Shown: piece by piece, positions 25,567 through 33,596 of the stretch | Numbering within the stretch: position 1 is the first letter of the stretch | Layout of the letters: each line of letters begins with the position of its first letter | From: Candidatus Uhrbacteria bacterium | GTDB lineage: Bacteria; Patescibacteriota; Patescibacteriia; UBA9934; GWF2-40-263 | Assembly: GCA_016188425.1 (NCBI GenBank) | Contig: JACPHX010000004.1 | Span: 1 to 35,728 of the forward strand | Direction of reading: 5' to 3' | Length of the DNA stretch: 35,728 nucleotides | The notes under the pieces: generated by a model | What the model was told of the DNA's origin: nothing | The model's database searches: none | Seen by the model: only the letters and a program-made list of their open reading frames with translations | Position numbers and translations under genes: made by a program

Positions 25567-26307
25567 CTATTCCAACCCGAACGACACATGTACCACCGCT
25601 GTGATCTTTTTCTTGGGAGACGACGTGTCGTAACTGCCGTAGTCAGACAGGTCAGATGAGTTGACTGCGGTGATCTGGAACACGCCCGTATCCGCGGACT
25701 GAGCGGGGCCGACGCTTCCGCCTCCGCCCGAGACGATCGCGTCCGCGCGCTCGTGGGCGTTCTTCGTGGCCGCGGTCAAAAGTTCCAGTTTCACGTCCGC
25801 GATCTTGCCGTAGTAGTACTCGAGACTTTGCGAAGAGGCATCGACCCCCTTCTCTGCGAGCGTGGCGGTCGCCGTTTGCGCCAGCGTCCCAACGGCGTCG
25901 ACCTTATCCGTTTCTACGACGATCGTCTGGCTCGCGGTATACCCCGTGAGCACGGAAACCCCCGTCGCATTGTTGTACTCGGTCGTGGGCCAAATATTGA
26001 GCGGCTGGATGCTGACATCCGCCTCCATGATCCCGATTGTTTTTAGCAGAGCCATTAACTCGCCGCGATCTTCGTTCAGCCGTTTCCCCGCGACGGCCTT
26101 CTGGTCGGGTGAAACCGTATGCGACAAGCCGATCGACCATTTCACCGTATCCGAATCCACGATCTTCTCCGCGCTCCCCGTGACCGCAAGCGTGTTCCCC
26201 AGCCGTTTCGATTTCGTGAATGCTCCCGCGCCGACAAGCGAGGACAACACCAACGCCAAGCCAAGGACAAGAGCCGGAAGAAAATAGGGCGATTTTTGTG
26301 AGTCCAT
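25567..26307 (-). CDS. SIMPL/DUF541 domain protein, exported
   Basis: N-terminal TM; LAVTGSAEKIVDSDTVKWSIGLSHTV, GYTASQTIVVETDKVDAVG, NAHERADAI. Confidence 0.88.
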   Translation of the reverse strand: MDSQKSPYFLPALVLGLALVLSSLVGAGAFTKSKRLGNTLAVTGSAEKIVDSDTVKWSIGLSHTVSPDQKAVAGKRLNEDRGELMALLKTIGIMEADVSIQPLNIWPTTEYNNATGVSVLTGYTASQTIVVETDKVDAVGTLAQTATATLAEKGVDASSQSLEYYYGKIADVKLELLTAATKNAHERADAIVSGGGGSVGPAQSADTGVFQITAVNSSDLSDYGSYDTSSPKKKITAVVHVSFGLE

Positions 26308-26319
26308 ATGGGAAAAATG

Positions 26320-26691
26320 TTAGATCGAAATGACCTGAAACCCTTTCTTCTCTATCTCCTCCCGCGGCCAGAATTTTGCCAGGTCGTCCATGGTCAGTTT
26401 AATGATACCCTTCACTTGTTTTTGGAGAAACCTCCCTGTGTACGCTTTCGTTTCCGGATCCCATTCTTCCAATCGCAACGTATCCCCTTCCTTCAAAGGA
26501 AAATCATTCAGACGCAACTCAAACGTTTTTTTGCCATCCGTAATCGCTTGGAAAAATTGGGGCCAGACTTTTTTTGTGACGAGGGACATATCGACACGCG
26601 TGGTTAATCGTTCTTGAGAAAGGAACATTCGCATCTTGTCCCATATTCCCCATTTCATGCAACTCCCCTTTCCCTCCTGATCAAACGTCAC
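26320..26691 (-). CDS. DUF3850/ASCH-like (PUA-fold) protein
   Basis: WPQFFQAITDGKKTFELRLNDFPLKEGDTLRLEEWDPETKAYTGR. Confidence 0.8.
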   Translation of the reverse strand: MTFDQEGKGSCMKWGIWDKMRMFLSQERLTTRVDMSLVTKKVWPQFFQAITDGKKTFELRLNDFPLKEGDTLRLEEWDPETKAYTGRFLQKQVKGIIKLTMDDLAKFWPREEIEKKGFQVISI

Positions 26692-28655
26692 TCATTAACC
26701 CCCTCCGTCGAACAAAACAACGGGTATTGCCGCAAATCCGTCGGCACTTCTATGCGGGCGGACTCATGGGAATCCGGCCACAGGAGGATGTCCTGCGAGC
26801 GGCCCGTGTCAGACCAGACGCGCAGGCGGATCTGATGGTGGATGCGCGCGTCCAACCAGGTGCGAACCACCCGCAACAGGGGGCACTGGCCAACCTCAAA
26901 CTCTACAACCACATCGTTGTAATCCCCATCCACCGAATCCTCAAACGCAACGGCATACACTCCATTCCCTCGATCCTGCGCGTGGGCATCCAACAGGTGG
27001 TGTTGCGTTCCATCCTCATTCACGATGTACAAATCGTATTGCAGGGCACGGCAATCCACCTGGCATACAGGAGCCGAAGGCATCGGCGGAATCTCGGCCT
27101 TCTCTTCCGCACGGCCGCACCGTCCTTGCTCATCGAGCCGGATCTTGGCCTCTAGTACGTTAGACAAATTTTGCTTGGCGCTTCGAAAAATAGCGTAAAC
27201 CGTTTTTTCCCCGTCTCCTTCCTCCAGCCGCCACTCCTGTACGTCCGGACTGGCGAACGCCTCCCATGCCGCCCCCAGGAATTGGGGGGTGTTTGAAATG
27301 ACTACTTCTGTGACATGCTGCCCCGTCAGAGACAATTCCACGCTCCGGGAGGGCGTACACGCAGCCCCGTCGTTTATCGACAGGGCGACGTTCGCTGGAA
27401 AATCCAATTCGTTAAATCCCCCGTCGCTCGTCCCCGGAGGAAATTCGACGACCTGATAGAAATAGGAAAAGGCATGGGCCGCAGCCAAACGCTCCAGGCT
27501 GATAGTGCCGGTATCAGAGAGTTCGAAGAGCCAGATACCCGCAACCACGGCGCTGGGGGCGGCGGCCGGATCGGACAATCCGTCCACCCACGCAAAAGAC
27601 CTGGATCGGCTCGCGACCGACGCAAAGCCGGTGATCGTTTGCGTCAGATCCGTCTCAAACACGTCATCCGCGCTTCCGGTCTGCACGTTCAAATTTGGAT
27701 TCGTGAGGAGATACCACCGAACGAGTTTTGTGGCGCCAGCATCGAGATCCTCTTGGACACGCACATTTGTTTCTGAAGTCAAAAATACCCGATGGCCGCG
27801 CTCTTCTATGGGGGCATTGTTCGTACGGTGGGTAAAATACACCCATGTATCTGATACATCACCGACATCATTCACCGCCACATCGGTTCCCCCTGGATAG
27901 GGAGCAGGTACGGTCGAACCTGTTTGGATGGACCAGTTGGCCCCCGTAAACTCAACCGCCTGTACCGACGCGACAAGATCCACTGGCGTCCCCGCGTCTT
28001 CTGCGTCACCCGTTTCCACCGTAACTATGCTCGTACCGTCCATAGACGCAATCACGTCGGCAAACCGATGGCCGTCGCCCGGGCCTTCGTGAGACGCCCC
28101 CGCCACAAACATGACGACATCGTCGGAATCCACTACGGAACCGATGGGCCCATATGTTTGCGTATTCAATCCGTCCGGCCAGGCGAATGCACGCCGATCA
28201 CGCACGATAAACTCATCCGGGCCGCCCTCTGGGCCGGTATATTCTATCAACAACACCCAAACGCTAACCAAGGAAGTATCTTGAAAGCGTGTGGCGGTTA
28301 TCGTCTCGCCATCCGTGAGCTCGACCCGCGCTGAGGAAGCGCGAGAAACACCAATGGCTGCCGAGTGCTGCGTGACGTCGGAGATGAGCGCAATAGTACG
28401 TTCCGGATCCACCGCGTCGAAATCCGCCGGCGCCACCGCCGTAGAGGCAAGGGAGGAAACAGGAATGGTCATCTTCACGATCTGTGTTTTAAAAAACTCC
28501 CCCGCCTGCGCCCCAGGAACAGAAAAGCCAGGAACGGGGTGGCGCACGCTTGGGTTCAAAAAAAAGACGGCGGAGACGGCGACCAGTGCCAACAGAAGCA
28601 TCCCCCCAAGCCGCGTGAAAAACACACGGTTCTTTTTAAAGGAAAGAAGAGGCAT
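26688..28655 (-). CDS. Large secreted/surface protein with internal repeats and DUF4114-like C-terminal part
   Basis: N-terminal TM/signal; repeated segments ending in VVEF/IEYTG/VEFTG; EWRLEEGDGEKTVYAIFRSAKQNLSN; YAVAFEDSVDGDYNDVVVEFEV. Confidence 0.75.
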   Translation of the reverse strand: MPLLSFKKNRVFFTRLGGMLLLALVAVSAVFFLNPSVRHPVPGFSVPGAQAGEFFKTQIVKMTIPVSSLASTAVAPADFDAVDPERTIALISDVTQHSAAIGVSRASSARVELTDGETITATRFQDTSLVSVWVLLIEYTGPEGGPDEFIVRDRRAFAWPDGLNTQTYGPIGSVVDSDDVVMFVAGASHEGPGDGHRFADVIASMDGTSIVTVETGDAEDAGTPVDLVASVQAVEFTGANWSIQTGSTVPAPYPGGTDVAVNDVGDVSDTWVYFTHRTNNAPIEERGHRVFLTSETNVRVQEDLDAGATKLVRWYLLTNPNLNVQTGSADDVFETDLTQTITGFASVASRSRSFAWVDGLSDPAAAPSAVVAGIWLFELSDTGTISLERLAAAHAFSYFYQVVEFPPGTSDGGFNELDFPANVALSINDGAACTPSRSVELSLTGQHVTEVVISNTPQFLGAAWEAFASPDVQEWRLEEGDGEKTVYAIFRSAKQNLSNVLEAKIRLDEQGRCGRAEEKAEIPPMPSAPVCQVDCRALQYDLYIVNEDGTQHHLLDAHAQDRGNGVYAVAFEDSVDGDYNDVVVEFEVGQCPLLRVVRTWLDARIHHQIRLRVWSDTGRSQDILLWPDSHESARIEVPTDLRQYPLFCSTEGVNE

Positions 28656-28670
28656 AGAATTGCCTCTATT

Positions 28671-29078
28671 CTAACATACATCGAAGCGACGCTGTCGCTT
28701 CGGCTTCAAAAAACATCGTATGGCATACGACGAGGGAGAGCGGAATCCCTGAAGCTGCATTCGGAGAAAGCTATCCCATCTACCGCTCCTTTTCTTCTTT
28801 TGTTGTGGTCGGATGGTGACACCTCCACCCGGTCTTTCCGCCGGCCGATGGATAAACCGGTCGTATTCCCTCCGTTTCTCTTCATCGCCCAGAATTTCCC
28901 AAGCGGCGGAAATATCCTGCATCTTGCGCTTGTCGCCGTCTTCTATGTCCGGATGATACTTCTTCGCCAACTTCCGATACACCGCCTGGATCTCCGCTCT
29001 TGTCGCATCGCGAGGGACACCTAAAACTTCATAGAGCGAGGCCGGTGACTGCGGTTTGTCTTCTCCACGTTCAGACAT
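28671..29078 (-). CDS. J-domain (DnaJ-like) protein
   Basis: SLYEVLGVPRDATRAEIQAVYRKLAKKYHPDIEDGDKRKMQDISAAWEILGDEEKRREYDRF with HPD. Confidence 0.92.
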   Translation of the reverse strand: MSERGEDKPQSPASLYEVLGVPRDATRAEIQAVYRKLAKKYHPDIEDGDKRKMQDISAAWEILGDEEKRREYDRFIHRPAERPGGGVTIRPQQKKKRSGRWDSFLRMQLQGFRSPSSYAIRCFLKPKRQRRFDVC

Positions 29079-29206
29079 AGGGGCGTGGTAGGTTATTTTT
29101 TTGTTATATTTGAGGGAGAAGAAGTCACAGACAGAAAAATCCAACGTCTATTCAGATACCACAGACAGTATACACGCCCGAAAGACCTCCCGCGCCTTCA
29201 AGAAAC

Positions 29207-29237
29207 CAAACCACCTCGCCTAAGCAAGGTGGTGGTT
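29207..29237 (-). terminator. Hairpin downstream of the second tRNA
   Basis: CCACCTTGC-TTAG-GCGAGGTGG followed by a T-containing tract. Confidence 0.5.
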
Positions 29238-29251
29238 GGCCCTGGGTTATG

Positions 29252-29325
29252 TGGACCCGACGGGATTTGAACCCGTAATGGCTGTTGTCAAAGCAGCAGA
29301 AGTTACCAATTACTTCCACGGGCCC
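29252..29325 (-). tRNA. tRNA, probable Gln (loop CTTTGAC, TTG) with irregular anticodon stem
   Basis: GGGCCCG/CGGGTCC acceptor, GAAG..CTTC D arm, ACGGG-TTCAAAT-CCCGT T arm; anticodon arm TGCTGCTTTGACAACAGC does not fold with the Gln loop centred. Confidence 0.7.
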
Positions 29326-29346
29326 CTTGGGTCCGCCCAGGAGAAT

Positions 29347-29385
29347 TAAAAATATCCCCACAACCGATATTGGAGGATATTTTTA
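29347..29385. repeat. Hairpin upstream of the tRNA
   Basis: TAAAAATATCC...GGATATTTTTA, 11-bp perfect arms. Confidence 0.85.
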
Positions 29386-29449
29386 TGACAACAGCCTAGT
29401 ATCAAAACTTCTACTGCTACAATAATTACACTTGATTTTTTCCTCTGTG

Positions 29450-29773
29450 TCAAGGGTTGATTGTGGATATCCTCGTTCTTAATTCCTTTATCGTCTCCCC
29501 AAACGCCTCCTCTAAATCCACCCCCACTTCATCCGCAATCACCAAAATGGCCCAAAGGCAATCCGCAAGTTCATGCCGCAACTTCGCGTCCACATCATCC
29601 ATCTTCCGTAACCCCTGTTTTGCCATCACGAGTTTCATCAGGTCTCCGACGTCCCCGACGAACCCTTACGCTCGCTCCGAGACGGTCCACGGACGTCCGG
29701 CGTTCTTGGTTTCGAGGATGACATAGAGGTCACGGAGCTCGGCCGCTTGGGCGGCCAAATGCTTGAATTCCAT
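29450..29773 (-). pseudogene. MazG-like NTP pyrophosphohydrolase with one in-frame TAA
   Basis: MEFKHLAAQAAELRDLYVILETKNAGRPWTVSERA*GFVGDVGDLMKLVMAKQGLRKMDDVDAKLRHELADCLWAILVIADEVGVDLEEAFGETIKELRTRI; frame kept on both sides of TAA at 29668-29666. Confidence 0.8.
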
Positions 29774-29790
29774 AATAGACGATGAAAAGT

Positions 29791-29848
29791 GGGGTCAGGT
29801 CGGGTTATGGGCTTTTCTCTTGAAAAGCCCATAACCCGACCTGACCCC
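29791..29848. repeat. REP-like palindrome copy 3
   Basis: GGGGTCAGGTCGGGTTATGGGCTTTTC-TCTT-GAAAAGCCCATAACCCGACCTGACCCC; 27-bp arms. Confidence 0.95.
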
Positions 29849-29856
29849 TTATACTG

Positions 29857-30150
29857 GTGGATATTTTGAAGACGGCGTTGTTCTTCGAGGGCTCGAAGAA
29901 ATTCCCAGACAATGTTGATATCTCCTTTGCATGGGACTTGGGATTGCCACGCGATTTATTTACCGAAGCGCAGACCCACCAGATCATGGTCGAGAGCGGT
30001 ATGGAAAGTAAAGAGACTGCCATTCGGGAGCTCAAAGGCTTTGACGGTGAGACATTGCAAAACGAGCTCGACAAGATCGAAAAGCAAAATGAAATGTCGA
30101 CCTACCAGATGGATCAAGCCCGCAAGCAGATTCCTGACATCAGCCTTTAA
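29857..30150 (+). pseudogene. C-terminal fragment of a phage portal protein (SPP1 gp6-like)
   Basis: NVDISFAWDLGLPRD...HQIMVESGMESKETAIRELKGFDGETLQNELDKIEKQ; begins directly at the REP boundary with no N-terminal part. Confidence 0.6.
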
Positions 30151-30161
30151 CCCGATACCGT

Positions 30162-30353
30162 ATGAGCTACAACACCTATCCCAATCCTTACCAAAAGCAC
30201 CTCACCTCCGAGGAAGTGCTGCAAAAGCGACTCGAAAACATAGACCGCAATTGGCTGAAGTACGCAAAGGCCGCGTTAATTTGCCATCTACTCTTGCTCG
30301 TTTTTCTCTTCACGGTAATTGTGACGGTGCGTTTTGCATTCTTAATTTTTTAA
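30162..30353 (+). CDS. Small membrane protein in phage remnant
   Basis: 63 aa with one hydrophobic C-terminal segment, between portal fragment and minor capsid gene. Confidence 0.5.
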   Translation: MSYNTYPNPYQKHLTSEEVLQKRLENIDRNWLKYAKAALICHLLLLVFLFTVIVTVRFAFLIF

Positions 30354-30356
30354 CCT

Positions 30357-31127
30357 ATGGCCAACGAAAGCAAACTCATCAACATTTATCGCCGAGCAAC
30401 GCGCCAACTGGAATCAACCGTTAGACGTGCTGATCCAAGAAAGCCGATCATCCTGATTCGGAAAGTGATCATGGGAGACATCAACAAGATCGCTGCAGAC
30501 CTTGAACGCGAAACGAAGAACTGGCTCGTGGTTGAAATCCCGCAGGAATATAAGAGAGGCAGTCAGCAAGCCGTGGACGACGCAAGCAAGCTCGGACTCA
30601 CATTCGACAAAACAGGCTTCGGTCAAGTGCATAAAGAAGCCATTCAGGCGCTAACCGAAGACGCTTACCTCGACTTTGCCTCTGGGATTGAAGGCGTGCG
30701 ACGCGCTGGCCGAGGATTCGTGAGCAACATCGTAAAAAAGAAAATCAATGAGCGTATTGTCTCAGGACAACTCGAAGGTAAAGCATTGAACAATGTGAAG
30801 CGCGAAGTAAAGCAACTCGTGGAAGACACGGGATTCACCGCACTTGTCGATCGGGGCGGAAAGCACTGGACTATCGATAGCTACGCCGAAATGCTCGTGC
30901 GCACGCATGTGATTAAAGCCAATGGCGAAGGCACGAGAAACCGCCTGCTGAGCAATCAGGTGGATTTGGTGGAAATCTCCACTCATGCCACCGCTTGCCC
31001 GATTTGCCAGCCCTACGAGGGCAAAGTTTACAGCCTAACGGGAAAGAGTGGGGGCTATGACAAGGCGCCTGAATTACCTATCCATCCGAACTGCAGGCAT
31101 AGCTATATGCCATTTATTGAGGAGTAG
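30357..31127 (+). CDS. Phage minor capsid/head morphogenesis protein (minor capsid 2/MuF-like)
   Basis: YAEMLVRTHVIKANGEGTRNRL...ATACPICQPYEGKVYSLTG...LPIHPNCRHSYMPFIEE. Confidence 0.8.
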   Translation: MANESKLINIYRRATRQLESTVRRADPRKPIILIRKVIMGDINKIAADLERETKNWLVVEIPQEYKRGSQQAVDDASKLGLTFDKTGFGQVHKEAIQALTEDAYLDFASGIEGVRRAGRGFVSNIVKKKINERIVSGQLEGKALNNVKREVKQLVEDTGFTALVDRGGKHWTIDSYAEMLVRTHVIKANGEGTRNRLLSNQVDLVEISTHATACPICQPYEGKVYSLTGKSGGYDKAPELPIHPNCRHSYMPFIEE

Positions 31128-31178
31128 ACGATGCTGATTTAGCTCTACCACAAGCTCTTACTTGAGGCTTCTTTGGTC

Positions 31179-31206
31179 TTGATAATTTAAGCGTGCTTGA
31201 TATAAT
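31179..31206 (+). promoter_or_regulatory. Sigma70-type promoter for the XRE-APH block
   Basis: TTGATA-N16-TATAAT about 40 nt before the XRE start. Confidence 0.6.
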
Positions 31207-31247
31207 GAACTTGCCTAGAATTGCAACCCTAATTTTACACACAAGAT

Positions 31248-31466
31248 ATGACAAAGAAAAAATCTGAAGAATCAATCGGTCAAAAAATTAGAAAACGCCG
31301 TTTAGCTATGGATTTAACCCAAGAAGCGTTAGCAAGAAAGGCTGATATTCCATATACAACTTTGGTTAAAATTGAAAGCGATGCTGTTAAGAATCCTTCA
31401 ATCGATACAGTTACAAAAATCGTGGCGGGATTGGGAATTACATTAGATGAACTTATTAATTCATAA
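31248..31466 (+). CDS. XRE-family HTH regulator
   Basis: IGQKIRKRRLAMDLTQEALARKADIPYTTLVKIESDAVKNPSIDTVTKIVAGLGITLDEL. Confidence 0.92.
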   Translation: MTKKKSEESIGQKIRKRRLAMDLTQEALARKADIPYTTLVKIESDAVKNPSIDTVTKIVAGLGITLDELINS

Positions 31467-31469
31467 TTT

Positions 31470-32402
31470 ATGGCGAAAGAAATCCCAATAAATTCATTAA
31501 GAAAACTCTTCCAAGAAACAGGTCTTGGAGCGGCTAATTTAATTCATAAAATTGATGTTGGGTTTTCAAATGATGTTTACTCTATCGATGATGATTATAT
31601 TTTGAAAATTGGGAGTTCAGAAAGAGAAGGTGCTGAAAACATGCGAAGGGACATCTATTTTTGCAGATTTTTGCATAGCAAACTCCCGACACCGATGATC
31701 GTTCATGCTGGGATATCACAAGAAGGTAGGCCGTTCATGGTCTACAAAAAAATTGTTGGCGAAAATTTGTACAATAAATGGCATTTATTGAGCGAAGGAG
31801 ATCGAGAACTTGTTATTAAGCAAATCTGTTCAATGCTTCGAAAAATCAACGAAACGCCTTACAACGATTATGCATTAGAGTTTGGTATAGATCTCAATAT
31901 AAGTTGGCAAAATAGAATCTCTCTTGAAATTCAAGCTAACTTACAAAAAGTTGAGCAAAAAGGGGCGCTGCCACAAAACAGAATCGATGCAGTAAAAAAA
32001 TATGTTGATGCAAACAAAGCAGTTCTTAAAGAAGAAAAAATAGCTTTAGTTTACTGGGATGTTCATTTCGATAATATTCTTATCGATGGAACAAAAATAG
32101 TCGGCATCTTAGATTTTGAGAGAGTATATATCGCCGCAATTGACTACGTATTGGATCTTGTAAAAAGAATGACCAAATATCCGAAAAAATATGCCTCTGA
32201 GATAGCTGAAAACTATGTAAAACCTGAAGACTACGCAAATCTATTAGCGACTTACAAAAAATATTATCCTGAATTGTTTGATTTTGATGATTTGGAAAAG
32301 AGACTCAGTCTATATGGAGTTAAGCATAGTTTAAATGACATTTTTTATTATCCCGACGCAAAAGAGCCGAAGGATATGTTAGATGAATATCTTAAACAAT
32401 AA
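31470..32402 (+). CDS. APH-family phosphotransferase
   Basis: GFSNDVYSIDDDYILKIG, LVYWDVHFDNILIDGTKIVGILDFERV (HxDxxxxN-type loop, altered to YWDVHFDN). Confidence 0.8.
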   Translation: MAKEIPINSLRKLFQETGLGAANLIHKIDVGFSNDVYSIDDDYILKIGSSEREGAENMRRDIYFCRFLHSKLPTPMIVHAGISQEGRPFMVYKKIVGENLYNKWHLLSEGDRELVIKQICSMLRKINETPYNDYALEFGIDLNISWQNRISLEIQANLQKVEQKGALPQNRIDAVKKYVDANKAVLKEEKIALVYWDVHFDNILIDGTKIVGILDFERVYIAAIDYVLDLVKRMTKYPKKYASEIAENYVKPEDYANLLATYKKYYPELFDFDDLEKRLSLYGVKHSLNDIFYYPDAKEPKDMLDEYLKQ

Positions 32403-32403
32403 T

Positions 32404-33558
32404 ATGAGTAAATCAACAGGAAGTAATGTACTTATCATTCACGGCGCTGATGGAAATCCAGAAGAAAACTGGTTTGCTTGGCTTAAGACAGAATTAGAAA
32501 AATTGGGATGTACTGTTTTCGTGCCACAAATGCCAATTGACGAAAATCAAACCCTGCAAGGATGGCTGAAAGCATTTCAGTTTTATGAAGAGCGCTTGAA
32601 TGAGAATACTATACTTGTAGGCCATAGTTTGGGCGCTGCCTTTTTATTACGTTTACTTGAAAAGAAAAAGGCAAAAGCAGCCTTTTTAATAGCTGGGATG
32701 CATTGTCTTCCAAATAACCAATTTGATTCCATTATCAAGAGTTTTGTTAATGGAGGATTTGACTGGCCAGCCATTAAATCAAATTGTGTGGAATTTCAAA
32801 TCTTACAAGGTGACGATGATCCATATATTGATAAAAAGATAGCTTTTGATCTTGCTACAAAATTAGACACCCATACTGAGTTTATTAACGGGGCTGGCCA
32901 TTTTAATGAAGCCTCAGGATACACAAAATTTCCTCTGCTACTTGAAAAAATAAAATTATTAATATCACTTGATATGACTTTATCAACCTACCATCAAGAA
33001 TATAGTGCAAAGGACAATGAAGAAATCCAACGCAGAGCGGATGAGAAAGAGCGTGAACTCGTGTCAATTTTTGAATCGGCAAAGTTAAATACAGGCAGCG
33101 AGCCAATTAAGGTTGCCGTATTTGGCTGCGGTGACAAAAGGTTTATATCGCATCACAAAAGAATTTTTAAAAACATACTGAATAAACAAGTTGAAGTTAC
33201 GACTTTCGATATTACGATTGATCATTTAAGCGGTGAAGCAAATGTTTTTCAGCACGACTGTACTTTACCCATCCCAAACACACCATACGATATTACATAC
33301 GCGCACGTGTTAATGAAATTTATTGATCCGCAAAAACAATTCAATTTACTAAAAAATTCATTCGATGCACTTAAGATAGGTGGAATTGCAATCCATGTCT
33401 TTGACAAAGAGGAAATTGAAACAAGTCGGAAAAAACTTTCCAATGGGCTTTGGCCTGTTAATTTAAAACAACTCAAGCAAAAATTAACAGCTTTGGATAT
33501 CGATTTCTTGGAAGTCACCTTAAAATATGGCCTAGCTCTTGTTATATTAAAGAGTTAA
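32404..33558 (+). CDS. RBBP9/YdeN-like hydrolase fused to a methyltransferase-like domain
   Basis: VLIIHGADGNPEENWFAWLK, TILVGHSLGAAF, GAGHFNEASGYTKFP; then IKVAVFGCGDKRFISHHKRIF...PYDITYAHVLMKFIDP. Confidence 0.75.
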   Translation: MSKSTGSNVLIIHGADGNPEENWFAWLKTELEKLGCTVFVPQMPIDENQTLQGWLKAFQFYEERLNENTILVGHSLGAAFLLRLLEKKKAKAAFLIAGMHCLPNNQFDSIIKSFVNGGFDWPAIKSNCVEFQILQGDDDPYIDKKIAFDLATKLDTHTEFINGAGHFNEASGYTKFPLLLEKIKLLISLDMTLSTYHQEYSAKDNEEIQRRADEKERELVSIFESAKLNTGSEPIKVAVFGCGDKRFISHHKRIFKNILNKQVEVTTFDITIDHLSGEANVFQHDCTLPIPNTPYDITYAHVLMKFIDPQKQFNLLKNSFDALKIGGIAIHVFDKEEIETSRKKLSNGLWPVNLKQLKQKLTALDIDFLEVTLKYGLALVILKS

Positions 33559-33596
33559 GTGAAATAAATTAGAGATGGCAAATCAAATAACTATTT

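Noticed and set aside
24591-25589. Start of the HExxH protein at 25589 as in the ORF track
   Set aside because: That start overlaps the end of the SIMPL gene; the internal ATG at 25550 (MLERLRQLPP) fits the compact spacing better.
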